From Nothopassalora personata (lineage: Eukaryota > Ascomycota > Dothideomycetes > Mycosphaerellales > Mycosphaerellaceae): DNA of 64,000 nucleotides. Shown piece after piece: positions 19,501 to 32,279 of the stretch. Made by a program: the position numbers and the translations under genes. Each line of letters opens with the position of its first letter. The stretch's first letter is position 1. The stretch covers positions 3,038,001 through 3,102,000 of the forward strand of contig CM066295.1 in the NCBI GenBank assembly GCA_033816765.1, read 5' to 3'. The notes beneath the pieces were generated by a model. That model was not told where the DNA came from, made no database searches, and saw only the letters and a program-made list of their open reading frames with translations.

Positions 19501-21982
19501 CTATTTCCTTACCTTATCTACTAGTGAACGCTACTACTACGTAGGCTAAATGTTGACAACGCAATCGCATTCCCTAAATGTAAGTACTCCTCTTCTCTAG
19601 TCGATTACTAGATTGTGCTTTCTTAACTAAGGCATACCTAATACTAGTTATAACTAGCTATATTAGTAACATCTAAGGTAATATTCTCGTAGTACTGTTA
19701 GATAGCTAGTAGTAATAGTATCGTCTCCTATTCTACGCTAGGTAACGATAATCCGTTTACCGCGATTAACTCGTAACCCTATTTCTTCTTTAGGGTAGCT
19801 AACCCGTTTCTTCTTATAAAAGACTCGGAGATAAAATTCCCCGCTACTCCTAAGTCGATTATAACACTAGTCTTATGTCCGTTAACGATTGCTTATGTCT
19901 AGAAAACTATGTTTAATGTCGATGCGTGAGCCTAAGTATTATATAACTCCCTTTAGTCGCTTATTCCTAGGGAGCTAATCCTTTTCCCGAATAGTATGTA
20001 GTTCGCTATACTTCGTGCCTAGAGGCTTCGGCTAGAACCTGTAGCCCGTTGCCCTATGTCTACACTTGTAGTCTATTGCGTTCCTAGATCTTCTACGTTT
20101 CTAAGTAGAGTGCGCGTGCGTGTTACACTATGTTACGTAATTTATTCGATATAAATGTTCCTAACGGTGTAAGATATCCGGTTTCTATTATTCGGCTTCC
20201 TATCGGTAGTCGTTCTATAACGGCGGTTACTAGATTCTCGGTTGTTTCTATAAGTGGGTATCCCTAGGCTATGCCTCGTAGGGTGTCGAGTGTCTTATTA
20301 AACTTAATAGAGTGTAGCCTCCTTTGTCCGCCTATCTTAGGTAGGAATTCCTCGTGCCTTCTTTATAGTTAGATGATTATATCGTACAGTTTCTTAGGTG
20401 TATCTACCGTGAAGGTAAGTTGTTCGTTATCGTCGTTAGTGTCGCTCTCTTCTCCTTCGGAGGAATCTTCTTCGCTTAATTCTTCCGGATCCTGTTCTTC
20501 CTTAATAGTATTTAGCCCGGTGGTTTCTTAACTTTCTTCCTATGGTTCTAGTAACCATAATCCGTTCTATTCTAGGTCCTGATTTTCTTTATCGCTTCTA
20601 TCTTCGTCGAAGTAGGATTCATCGATGTCTACTTCTCGGAGCGTGGCGTTTTGCCTATACGTCGCTCCCAGGGTTCCTCGTAGTTACTAAGGCTAATACC
20701 CTACGCCTAACTTCGCGGCGTAGTAAACTTAACACGAGTCTTAGTAACAGAATCGCTAATGAAGGCTTCTATAACCATTTCGAGACTCGGATTCGATCTC
20801 GTAGTCGACTCTTCGTGTTATTATATTAAACTGTCGTAGTTGGTTCTTCGCATTAAATGGAATAACTACCATTTGCTACCTATAGTATCCTCCTCGTCCT
20901 TCTAAGGGGTCTAGGAGAGGCATCGTGCTTCTATTGCTAGCTCTCTCCCCTACTCTCCGAGTATAGTCGGTATCTCCTCGAGATCTAACGCTACTCTCGG
21001 ATTTACTAGTTCGGGGTTGCATTATATTGAATTGCTCGCGGCGCACTATATTTTTACCGCGGCAATCCCGCGCTATGTAACCTTCCTTACTATAGGCATA
21101 GTATATAGGTTTTCCTTTTCCTTTAAAGGGCTTTCCGTAGCCCCTACTCTTGTCGATCCTCCGTCCTCGTTAGGTAACGTCTAGTTCTATTAGTTATAGT
21201 CTATAGTAGGGCTAGCTTTATCGTGAGAATTCTCCCTTCGTAACGTATCCTCCTAAGGGTCTACGATCCGGAGCGTATCCTACTATACCTCCTACCTTAG
21301 AGCCGTATTTCTTTTCCTAGTATCGTTCCTAGAGCTAGTTATCGATGTTAATCGACGCCTTTATTAGCTCTTCGAGGTTAGTGATCCGTCCCCCGTGTCT
21401 TATTAACTCGTCCTTAACGGAGTCCTTAAGTCTACGTCGGAACATAGTTATTAACGCCGTCTAGTCCTATCCGGTGATTTGTCCGTATTCTTCGAATTTG
21501 GCGGTATACTCTAAAGTAGACGTCTTCTACTTTAGGTGTTAAATGATTCGTATGGCCTGTTAGACTTCGTTCGAGGTTTTAAAGATTGATTTTATCTTTT
21601 CTTTAAAGAGGGTATAGCTTCTAAACATTCCGGTAGGGTCTTATCGTCCTATACCTTTAAGGTATTCCTTAAGGTAAGGTTTGATCTAGTTCTACGCACT
21701 TCCGCAAAGGTACGTAATAGCGAAGATAGTTCTTTTATCGGCATCGACTAGGTTAAACATAAGATACATATCTATCTAATTAATCTAGTCGTCGAACTTA
21801 GCCCTATCTCTATAGAAGAGGTCTAGCTTAGTAGCCTTAACGTCGTTCCTCCTTAGAGTAGGCTCGTTATCGTCATTAGACTTATCGTCCTTCGTAGTGG
21901 TCTATTATAGTAGCGTACGGCGGATGCTTCCTACTTCGCTAGGGGCGGGTGTTCCCCTACTAGCTGCTTAAGTAGCGCTCAT
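16527..21982 (-). pseudogene. Element B gag-pol remnant
   Basis: Reverse-oriented and collinear with A's gag and pol, from the chromodomain end near 16560 to the gag start near 21982. Recognisable parts include the conserved TAGGAAT gag-pol junction (about 19965-19985), the RT YMDD region near 18780 and the zinc-knuckle region near 21060. CAG, CAA and TGG codons are stops. Its gag lacks the GAAG duplication of A. Confidence 0.85.
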
Positions 21983-21999
21983 CCTAAGGGCGTTTAAAG

Positions 22000-22419
22000 T
22001 GTTATTATCTCGTTCTAGGGCTAGTCTTAAAGGAGAGATAAGTTAAGTCACGTGGCGGTATTCTTTAGAGAGGCTAAAGCAAGCTAAGCGAAGATAAATG
22101 ATAGGAATAAGAGTTGTATTCCAATTAGTGAGATAGTAACATAAGTTGAACGCATCGAAACCATAAGGGTTCTTAGCGTTCCTAAATACAAAGGAAATCA
22201 TTATTAATCTGCTCCGATCTGTTAATCTGTTTTACAGATTATATAGAGCAACAGATCAATTGCTGTCGTGCTCTAATCTGATCTGTTAATCTGTCTTATA
22301 GGTCTCATAGAGCAACAGATCACTCTATAGTGGCTGTGCCTTTCTAGCTGTAGTAGCGCTTACTTAACTGTGGAGGCTCTAATTGGTTGCTAAGCATTAG
22401 CCTAATCTAACCCGTAATA
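22000..22419 (-). repeat. Element B 5' LTR
   Basis: 420 bp, partner of 8351-8770. The adjacent GGGCGTTTAAAG (21988-21999) is the inverted primer-binding site, complementary to GCGTTCAA within the LTR. Confidence 0.85.
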
Positions 22420-24026
22420 TTAATGTTTAACGCCTACTCGATGTTAGGGAGTCGGGAATATCTTAAGGAGATTATTAGGGCGTAGTAAGGTAAGAGGCCT
22501 AAAGAATAAGATATAAAGGAATTTATCCGCCTATTTATATCCTTAAGTAACCTAATTGAACCTAAGGATTTAGATAATATCTCCCGGAGTCGCCTCCTCC
22601 TTTAGGGATTACTAGAGGTAGTCGCGAAAGCGGTCTATAAGGCTTACGGGCTTTACCTAAAGTAACCTAAGAAGTTTAGGGACTTTTAGAGGATCCTCGA
22701 TAAAGCTACTAGCATCGTAGATAGTAAGGAGGGATAGAAAGCTATATATATAGATTTCCCTCTTACTTTACCTTAGCTATACCGCTTAGTCGTAAAGTAA
22801 ATGCCGCGCCTTAAGCCTAAGATTAACACGCTTAAGAAGGCTACCTCTAGGACTGTTATTAATAATGACCTAATCTAGAAGGTAGCTAAAATAAGCATAC
22901 GTACATACTAGCGCGGTCGCGTCGCGGACGCGGGTACCTTCTACTCGAGCGAGAATTGACGCTCTATATAACCGGAGAGGCACGACCTAGATACTAAACT
23001 GTAGGTTTACGCAATGTAGCGTCCCTTATCCTAGAATCGCGAACAGTCTAAAGCGATAGATGGTTATTGCTATAACTATAGTAGTTTAAAGCACTAGACT
23101 AGTAATTATAGGGCGATAAGGTCCTTAATATCCCGGGGCTACGTATACCTCGCCCCGAACAACTAGTAGTATCTAGAGAAAGAAGAGGTTACTAGATATC
23201 TTATGTAGGCTCTAGCCTTAGTTACCCTCTACTACTTACCTAGTGCTAGGTCTATCTTTATCTTAGTTAATGCTAGCGGTACTAGATAGGGATATATTGT
23301 TTCTTAAGAATTAATAGACAGTACCCGACGGCGTTACCCGGTGCGGTATAAGAGTAGAATCTAGAACGCGTTAGAATCTAGATATAATACTAGCAAGCGG
23401 GAATGCCTTAGGGTCCTTAAGGGGCTTAAGAAGATCTAGAGATATATTACTAGCGTTAATTTTGTCCTTAAGGTTACTGCTAAGACACTTATATAGTAGC
23501 TTAACCGGCCGGCTTCGGACCTACCGAACTCGGCAATAGCCCGGTAGGTCGTATAGATTAGGTTATTTACGTTCGAGGTAAAGCACGTTACAGGGACTAG
23601 ATACACTAGCCTAGATGCCCTGTCTCGTAGGCCCTCTATGCCTTAGGAACCTAGGGAAGCTAACGAAGACGAAGTCGACTAGATAATTAATAATAAGCTA
23701 TTTAGGTACCCGGAGCCGGTCAATACCTATCTAGTTAAAATCTAGAAAACACGACATCTCGGGGACTAATACTCTAAAAGCTCTTAGTAGCTTACTTAGG
23801 TTATAGAAACTAGGACCCGGCCTAATAGTATTACCCGTACTAAGTACCGGCGGCTAGTAAAGAAGAGCGTTAACTTCTTTATCCGGGACTAATTACTATT
23901 CTTCTAGAAGCGCCAAGGAGTACCGTTATAACTTATAATTAACGATAATAAGGCTTAGAAGGAGATCGTTATAGAATGCTATAAAAGACACGGTTATCGT
24001 AGCGCTAAGGTCGTATATAACCTTAT

Positions 24027-24430
24027 TGTTAGGTTTAGTATAAACTAATAATATTACAAGTTAAGAAGATAAGCTTAATCGGGTTTGTTCTCGGGCCGAT
24101 AAGAAGTTAAGGGAGAGTAATAAAGTAGTAGCTATCTTGTCTTATAAAGACTAAGTAGTAGTAAGGTAGAGGTTAGGTTATAGTGTATTCTAAACAGTAA
24201 TATTGAATAGTAAGTTAAACGCCTCGAAACTATAAGGGGTTCTTAGCGTTCCTAAATATAAAGGAGATTCGTAGATCTCGGTAATTAGTCTAATTATTCT
24301 AAGTATAAGTAGTCTAATTAGTCTAAGTATAAGTAGTCTAATCGCTCTAAGTCTAAGCGCTTAGGTAGGATAAGTTACGTATTCGTCTTATCGTTATAAT
24401 TCTAGGGTCTATAGGAATCATTCCGTAATA
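24027..24430 (-). repeat. Element C 3' LTR
   Basis: 404 bp. Its U3 part (about 24290-24365) holds short tandem repeats of a TCTAAGTATAAGTAG-type unit of about 20 bp, also present in the solo LTR at 56302. Confidence 0.85.
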
Positions 24431-24503
24431 CTGTCCCCTTCTTAGCCTAGCTTCGTCCCGAAGCTTCTTAAGCCGTTATTATTTCTTATAGTAATAGTTA
24501 ACT

Positions 24504-25058
24504 ATGTCTTCTTCCTCCTATAAACGCCGTTAACGACTTACTTAGGATACTGAAATTTCTAGTATTAAAATAGCTCTATGCATAAATTATTAGAAGTCTC
24601 GATCCTCGGGCGTAGTAGTAAAGTGTATCGTAGGTTCTCGGTCTAGAAAGTGTTCGGCCTATATTCGAAAAGGCTATAAGGATTACGATGTACGTCTTTC
24701 TCGTCCGGAGTAGGAACGTCTTCGCGATTCGCGCGATAATCTTAAGCTAAAGCTTAAGAGGATTAAAGAGGAGGAGGTGCGGCTAAAGATGCGTAAGATC
24801 CGTCTTCGGAAATAGCTACGATTAGCTAAGCGTCGTACCGACGATGCCGTCGCTAAGGAGTTAGAGGAGCTCGAGGAGGAAGAGGCGCGCGAGGAGCTAG
24901 CGTCTCTTAAGCGGGCGTCGGGGGTAGAGGTGTCGCCTTTACTAGTTTCTTTCTCGGATATCCTAGAGATGCCCGTAAACAACTAGGCGGCGCTTTCTAG
25001 AGCGGAGCCTTAGGGCGAGTCCCTAGGGGTAGAGACTTATTAGGGTATTTATTTATAA
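24504..25058 (+). pseudogene. Element C antisense accessory ORF
   Basis: Opposite to C's gag-pol, with ATG 73 nt from the LTR. Internal TAG and TAA at former CAG, CAA or TGG codons break it, but it reads a cysteine/zinc region (RKCSAYIRKGYKDYDVRLS, with Y at positions expected to be Cys) followed by a long basic-acidic helix and an acidic end. The order matches the antisense ORFs of A, B and G. Confidence 0.65.
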
Positions 25059-25082
25059 GTTGTGTCCCTGTTCTTATTAATC

Positions 25083-25156
25083 GGCTAGGTAGCTTAGTAG
25101 TAGAGCGTAAGCTATCTACACTCTTAAGGTCGTAGGTTCGATTCCTACCCTAGTCG
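25083..25156 (+). tRNA. tRNA-like gene antisense to element C
   Basis: A 7-bp acceptor stem is complete (GGCTAGG with CCTAGTC, one G-T). The D stem GCTT/GAGC pairs, and the T arm GTAGG-TTCGATT-CCTAC is perfect. A and B boxes are intact. The anticodon arm has an enlarged loop, so the anticodon is unassigned. It survived RIP with its structure retained. Confidence 0.6.
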
Positions 25157-25244
25157 CTCGTTAGCCGAGAGATCGATTATCGTTAGTTATATCGGCGGAC
25201 CTATTTTTAGTATTATCGGATCTTTTACTAACAGGTTTATAAGT

Positions 25245-28200
25245 TTTGTTTTAGTTCCTAGGTATTTTCTAATTCGTTATATCCTTTATACTTAATAAGG
25301 TATCGCTAACCTTTCTTATCTAGGATTTTTTTGACTTTAAATTCGTTTTCTACTTCTAGCTCGAAATAGAAGCTTTCCTAGTAGGGTGTTTCGGCGTCTA
25401 CGGGTTCTAACTTAGAGATATAGAAGACTAGGTGGATTTTTACGTCTAGTAGTAGTCGTAGGCGGTAATTAACTAGTCCTATAACTTTATCGATAAAAAA
25501 TAGTCCGACCTTAACGTAATCTAGTTTCTTAGTCTATCTTCTTATTCTTAAGTTTTTTATAAGGAGATAGACCTTACCCCCCTCTTTTAGTAGAGGTGCT
25601 ATTTTTCTTGTGTCCTGCCGTTATTAAGACGGTTTTTGTTATATATCTTCGATCGCCTTACGTGTTTCTTTATATACTTCCTTAAGAGTATCCGTCGTTA
25701 CGATTGCTCTTTCGGCTTATAGGTGAGATCTAGGTGTTCTAAATAGGTTAGGATCTTTACTAAAGTTCGTATAGAATAGTGTCGTTAAAGTTGTCTCCGA
25801 TTTATAGTTGTTTAGTGTAATCTACGCTATTGGCAGTAATAAAACCTAGTTGTCTTATACGTAGTTAATGTAGTGTCGTAAGTATTGCTCGAGTGTTTAA
25901 TTCATCCTCTCCGTTTATCCGTCTATTTCTAGATAATATGCTATAGATAGCTTATGTCTTATTCTAATCGTTCCTATAAGCGTTTTCTAGTAGTTTGATG
26001 TAAATAGCTTATCTCTATCCGTTATGAACTTCTAAGGGAATCCGTAGTATCGGATAAGTCTATCTAGTACGAGGTATCCGAGCTACTCTATATTATATGT
26101 CTCTAATATAGGAATGAAGTATACGTATTTTATAAGTCTATTAACTATAACTAGTATTATGTCGTATAGTTGTTTCGTAACTTAGTCTCTTAACGGTAGG
26201 AGTTTCGTAATAAAGTCTATTATAACTTTGTTCTATAGTTTCGTCGGTAGTGTCCTAAACTATAGGTGACCATATTTTACATGTCTCGTAGCCTTGTTTC
26301 GTTAGTAGTGTACGTATTGTTTAATATAGCGTAACACCTTAAGTCTTATCTATAGGAATAAGAAACTGCGTTATATTAGGTCTATTGTCTTTAAAGTTCT
26401 AGGGTGTCTATAAGTTAGTCCGTCGTAATGTTATCGTATGTATTCTTCTTCTCGATCCCTTAGTACCTAGTATTTTCCTTACGATATAGGGAATTGTTCG
26501 TCCTTATCGCCTAATATCCGTACGATGTTATTAAAATCTCTTGTATTAGTACTAAGACTTCCGTCGGGGTTTGTTTTTAGTACTTTATGTTGCACTACTT
26601 CTTTTCCTTCTATATAGTCGCTTCTTCGGCTTAGCGCGTCGGCGCGGCTATTCTCTCGTCCTAGAGTATATTTAATTTCGAACTTATACTATCCTAGTAG
26701 CTCCGACTAGCGGGCTTACCTTCGGGTAAGTTCTTTCGTCGTCGTAAAGTACGTAAGATTCTTATAGTTAGAAAGAATCGTTAACTTCGGTAGGCCCTCG
26801 ACATATACTCTCTAATATTGCATAGTAGTAATAATAGCTAGAAGCTCTTTATTATAGATGTCGTAGTTCTATTCCGCTATAGTTATTTTCCGGGAGTAAT
26901 AGGCTACTAGGTGTCTCTACCTATCGTATGTCTATGTTAGACACGCGCCTATTGCTATATTAGACGCATCGGTCTCGATATAGACTTCCTTACTACTATC
27001 GAATAGTCGAAGCGTAGGGGCTAAAGCGCATTGTTCCTTAAGTTTCTTAAACGCTTTAATCTATTCCTTTCCCTATTTCTAGGTAACGTCTTTTCTTATA
27101 AGCATTATTATTAGTGCTATTATCTTTACGTAGTCCTTAATGAATTTCCGGTTATAGTTCGCTAGTCTAAGGAATAATTGTACGTCCTTAACTGTTTTTA
27201 GTTCTAGCTATTCTCTAATTGACTATATCTTCGTAGGGTCGATCGTTATCCCTATAGTACTAATAATAAAGCCTAAGAATTTAACTTCTTTCTTATAGAA
27301 TTCGCATTTCTCGGGTGCTATCTTGAATTCTAAACGCGTAAGTCGTTCGAATACGTCCTAGACTTGCTTTATGTAATTCTAAAGGGATCCTTTCGTATAG
27401 ACTAATATATCGTCTATATAAGTAATAACGTATACGTCGAGTAGGTCTCTAAGTACTTCGTTAATAAGGTCCTAATTGGATGCGGGTGCGTTAGTTAGTC
27501 CTATTAGCATAACTAAGAATTCGTAAAGTCCGTATCTTATTCTAAAAGCGGTTTTCCATTCTTCTCCTTCTACTATTCGTATAGCGTAGAAGGCATCTCG
27601 TAGGTTAATCTTCGTGTACTAGTCCGATCCGGTTAATCTATCTTATGCTTCTTCGATGTTAGGTAGCGGGTATCGGTTCTTAATCGTAATCTCGTTTAAC
27701 TTCCTATAGTCTTATACGAGTCGTAACTTCCCGTTTGCTTTTAGAACGAACATGTATAGAGTTCCTATACTTAAGGTGGATATTCTTATCTATCCTTTAG
27801 CTAGCTTCTCCTTTAGCTATTCTCGTAGGGTCTATAGCTCTTTCTTAGACATTTAATATAGGGGTCCCTATAGAGGCTCTTTCCCTAGCTAAATGTTTAT
27901 CTTATAATCCTATAGTTAGTGCTTAGGTAAGGCATCCTTACCTCTTTCCTCTTTAAAGAGTCGCGACTACTTACGATACTCCTTAGGAATACTTAACTCT
28001 AAGATGTTAGTATCCTTCGATAGTACGTTACTTCTATCGCTACTAGTAACTTCGTAACCCGGCGGCCCTACGCTAGTGTCTATCCTAGTCGAAGGTAGTT
28101 CTTCTATCCTTCTATTTAGCGTAAGCTATATCCTATTTAGCTATCTCTTTACCTTATCTACTAGCGAACGCTACCGCTACGTAGGCTAAATGTCGATAAC

Positions 28201-30615
28201 GCAGTCGCATTCCCTAAATGTAAGTACTCCTCTTCTCTAGTCGATTACTAGGTTATGCTTTCTTAACTAAGGTATACCTAGTACGATGTTATAACTAGCT
28301 ATGTTAGTAACATCTAAGATAATCTCCTCGTAGTGCCGTTAGATAGCAAGTAGTAGCGGTATCGTCTCGCGCTCTATACTAGGTAAGGATAATCCGTCTA
28401 CCGCGATTAATTTATAACCCTCTTTCTTCTTATAGGTAGCAATCCTATATCTTATAATAAATGATTCGGAGGTAAAGTTCCCGCTTACTCCGGAATCTAT
28501 TATAGCATCTATCTTATGCCCGTTAACGATAATTTTAGTTCGAAACACTATTGTCGTTAGTAATGCTTAAGCCTTTTCTATGTTATATAACTCCCTTTAG
28601 TCGCTTATTCCTAGGGAGTTAATTATTTTCCCTATTCGTATGTAGAACGTCGTACTTCGTGTCTTAAGGCCTCCGCTTAAAACTAGCGCGAGCCTTTCTA
28701 TATCTACACCTATATTTAGTAACGTTCCTAGATCTTCTACGTTTCTAAGTAGAGTACGCGTACGTGTTATACTACGTTACGTAATTTATTCGATATAAAT
28801 GTTCCTAACGGTATAAGATATCCGGTTCTTATTATTCGGCTCCCTATCGGTAGTGGTTCTATAATAGCGGTTGCTAGATTCTCGGTTGTTTCTATAAGTA
28901 GGTATCCCTAGGCTATACCTCGTAGGGTGTCGAGTGTCTTATTAAACTTAATAGAGTATAGTATCCTTCGTCCGCCTATCTTAGGTAGGAATTCCTCGTG
29001 CCTTCTTTATAGGTGTACGATTATGTTATATAATTTCTTAGGTGTATTAATCGTAAAGGTTAGTTGTTTAATATCGTCGTTAGTGTCGCTCTCTTCTCCT
29101 TCGGAGGAATCTTCTTCGCTTAATTCTTCCGGATCCTAATCTTCTTCGATAGTATCTAGCCCGGTAGTTTCTTAACTTTCTTCCTATAGTTCCGGTAACT
29201 ATGATCCGTTCTATCCTAGGTCTTGGTTTTCTTTATCGCTTCTATCGTTATTAAAGTAGGATTCGTCGATGTCTACTTCTCGGAGCGTAGTATCTTCCCT
29301 ATACGTTACTCCTAATGTTCCTCTCGGTTGTTAAGGCTAATACCCTACGCTTAACTTCGCGGCGTAGTAGACTTAATACGAGTCTTAGTAATAGAATCGC
29401 TAATAAAGGCTTCTATAACTATTTCGAGACTCGGATTCGATCTCGTAGTCGACTCTTTGTATTATTATGTTAAACTATCGTAGTTAGTTCTTCGCATTAA
29501 ATAGAATAACTACTATTTACTACCTATAGTATCCTCCTCGTCCTTCTAAGGGGTCTAGGAGAGGCGTCGTGCTTCTATTACTAGCTCTCTCCCCTACTCT
29601 CCGAGTATAGTCGGTATCTTCTTAAGATCTAACACTACTCTTAGATTTACTAGTTCGGGGTTACATTATATTAAACTGTTCGCGGCGTACTATATTCTTA
29701 CCGCGGTAGTCCCTTACTAGGTAGCTAGGTTTACTATATCCGTAGTAAGTTCGTGTTTCTTTCGAACTCCGGGATGCTCTATTCCCGTTACTATTCCTAA
29801 TCTTACGACCCTTCTCGGTAACGTCGAGTTCTATTAGCTATAGTCCGTAGTACGGTTTGTCCCTAGGCTTATTATTATAGTTATCGTAGAAGCCTCTATT
29901 ACGGTTGTTATAGCCTAGTGTATATCTAGCCTTTCCGGATACCTTAGAATCGTATCGTCGTTCTATAGCTCTTTCCTAGAGCTTATCGTTAAGATTAATC
30001 GTAACTCTAACGAGGTCGCCTAAGCTATCGATCTTCCGACCGTCCCTTATTAACTCGTCCTTAACATGCTCCTTTAGTCCTCTTCGGTACATAACTTAAA
30101 GTGCTTCGTCGTCCTAATCGGTAAGTTGCGCGTATTCCTAGAATTTAGTAGTATATTTGGCAGTAGATATCTTCTAGGTCAAATGCTAAATAACACGAAC
30201 GGTAGTAGCAATCTTATTAGAGACGCTAAAGACGCTCTTTATAGCATACTTAAGATAGTTATATAACCTAAAGATTCCGTCGGCATTGTCTTCTCCGTTA
30301 CTATCTAGGTATTTCCTAAGGAATAGTTTAACCTAATATTATGCTCGTCCTCTTAAAAAGGTAGCGGTAAAGATAGGCTTAAGGTTCTTAGGTATAGAGT
30401 TAAATAAGAAGTACATGTCTATCTAAGAGACCTAAGTATCGAACTTATCTCGGTCGCTATAGTAGTATTCTAGCTTACTAACCTTAAGGGTGTCGTTGCC
30501 TATATAAGTAGCTAAGGCATTAATAGCATCGTTCGCGGTCTAAGGTCGTCGGGCTCTACTTGCTTTACTAGGGGCGGGTGTTCCCCGTTTACTCTATCGG
30601 TCTCCTATCGTAGAG
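25245..30615 (-). pseudogene. Element C gag-pol remnant
   Basis: Collinear with A pol from the chromodomain (about 25250) to the protease (about 28450), then the conserved gag-pol stop/start junction (about 28605), then a distinct gag up to the primer-binding site at 30615. Many RIP stops. A short frame at 28339-28548 preserves the protease core (DSG). Confidence 0.82.
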
Positions 30616-30627
30616 GGCGTTTAAAGC

Positions 30628-31031
30628 TATTAGGTTTAGTATAACCTAATAATATTACAAGTTAAGAAGATAAGCTTAATCGGGTTTGTTCTCGGGCCGA
30701 TAAGAAGTTAAGGGAGAGTAATAAAGCAGTAGCTGTCTTATCTTATAAAGACTAAGTAGTAGTAAGGTAGAGGTTAGGTTATAGTGTATTCTAAACAGTA
30801 ATATTGAATAGTAAGTTAAACGCCTCGAAACTATAAGGGGTTCTTAGCGTTCCTAAATATAAAGGAGATTCGTAGATCTCGGTAATTAGTCTAATTATTC
30901 TAAGTATAAGTAGTCTAATTAGTCTAAGTATAAGTAGTCTAATCGCTCTAAGTCTAAGCGCTTAGGTAGGATAAGTTACGTGTTCGTCTTGTCGTTATAA
31001 TTCTAGGGTCTATAGGAATCATTCCGTAACA
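30628..31031 (-). repeat. Element C 5' LTR
   Basis: 404 bp. The adjacent GAGGGCGTTTAAAG (about 30613-30626) is the inverted primer-binding site, complementary over nine bases to GGCGTTTAA within this LTR. Confidence 0.85.
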
Positions 31032-32279
31032 CTTATTTCCGATTAGTATTACTAGGACGGATGCTTCGCTAATGTCTCTACGTAGGTTCAAAGTTATGCT
31101 CCCTATAGGTTTCGCGAGGGCAACTAGCGCGCTAGTGAGCTTCACTTATCGACCCCTTAGGTTATTAGTAAGAAGTAGTACTCGGACCCCGTCGAGGTGT
31201 ATAAAAATAGATACCTCCTAGTTACGCGCGAAGCACTTAGTAACTAGATCGAGGCTAGAGTAACGAGGGCACCTCCTAGCTCTAAGACGGTTACTAAGTT
31301 TCTATATAAGGATGTCTTCTATAGGTACGGCTACTATACTAAAATTGTGCTTAATAACGCTACGGTTTATACGGCTAAGGTTAAGCGGTTACTCGTAGGA
31401 CTTAGTGTTTAAAGGATCCGAATATTACCGTACTATCCGTAGTCTAATACTCTAGTCGAGGCTAGATACCGTCCGATTCTTATAGCGTTAGTAAAGCTTA
31501 TAAGGAACACATACCGCGGATAGGAGTAATAGGTACCCGCTATATTATAGGCTAATAGGACTACGACCTATCGTACTACTAGAATAACGCTAGCTTAGGT
31601 CCTATATAGCTATTGTACGATTCTACTAATTGAGGTTAAGCACCCGACGTAGGCGAATTACTAATAGGGATCGGTAAGAACGACTAAGGACCTACTTACT
31701 ATACGTGCGCGTTAACTCTAGGCTCGAGACCTTAGTTTAGAAGAGCTACATACTCGAAGGAAGCGACTAAGAGAACTTAGTAAGGACTACTTTAATTCTT
31801 ACCGGAATGTTAACTTTATTAGTTTCTAGAAGGGCGACCTTGTTATAAGATTCGACAAGCTATATAAGGATAACTTCTTACGCAAAATCGGTTACCGATA
31901 GTAAGGTCTATATCGGGTGTCTAGTGTCTCTAGGGAATTTAGTACCTATACTCTTAAGGAACTTAATAGCACGCTAATAAAGGGTGTTTAGGTACGAGAA
32001 AACCTGAAGCTAGTTCTAGAGCTTCGCCCGGATAACATAGGAGTACTAGACCTAGATGATGGGATCGATCTCGTAATAGGGGAGGGAGAAGTCGCTAATA
32101 GCAAAGACAGTAGTAATTCGAATGAGATCGAGCCTATCGCCGACGAAGACGTACTACCTGTAGGAGTTAACGAAAGGGGATCGTATCCTAAACCGGAATC
32201 TAAGAAGCTATAGGTTAGGCCTTATAACCTTTCTATAGCCGAAATTTCACAGTTTAGTAGGATCGAGGCTAAGAACTAA

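Larger units (their letters stand above)
8351..22419 (-). mobile_element. Element B: RIP-degraded chromovirus inside D, itself split by A
   Basis: LTRs of 420 bp lie at 8351-8770 (3') and 22000-22419 (5'). Flanking 5-mers are TTAAG (8346-8350) and TTAAT (22420-22424), one mismatch; removing B joins D gag in register with E. The interior is collinear with A in reverse: gag near 21980, pol down to about 16530, and the antisense accessory ORF at 8852-9351. Element A interrupts at 9352-16521. Confidence 0.85.
24027..31031 (-). mobile_element. Element C: RIP-degraded chromovirus inside D integrase region
   Basis: 7005 bp with 404-bp LTRs at 24027-24430 and 30628-31031 and an exact CTTAT target duplication (24022-24026, 31032-31036). 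The interior holds degraded gag-pol on the minus strand, and a tRNA-like gene and accessory ORF on the plus strand. Pol is closely related to A, but gag and the LTR U3 belong to a distinct family. The 5' LTR starts TATTAGG where the 3' LTR retains TGTTAGG. Confidence 0.88.
7815..32279 (+). pseudogene. Element D gag-pol remnant (7815-8350, 22420-24026, 31032-32279)
   Basis: Collinear with the 2224-codon Gag-Pol of E. The start codon is ATA (ATG in E) and many CAG, CAA and TGG codons are TAG or TAA. Within the second segment, sequence jumps near 23185 from the gag zinc-knuckle region to the RT/RNase H region; E shows that about 3.3 kb is missing. The jump occurs at AAAGAAG, present at both edges in E. 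Element B interrupts at 8350 and element C at 24026. Integrase and C-terminal sequence resume at 31032 and end with TAA near 32279. Confidence 0.8.

Noticed and set aside
24683..24982. 99-codon minus ORF in element C
   Set aside because: Shadow of the plus-strand accessory ORF; Ser/Arg-rich from antisense codons.
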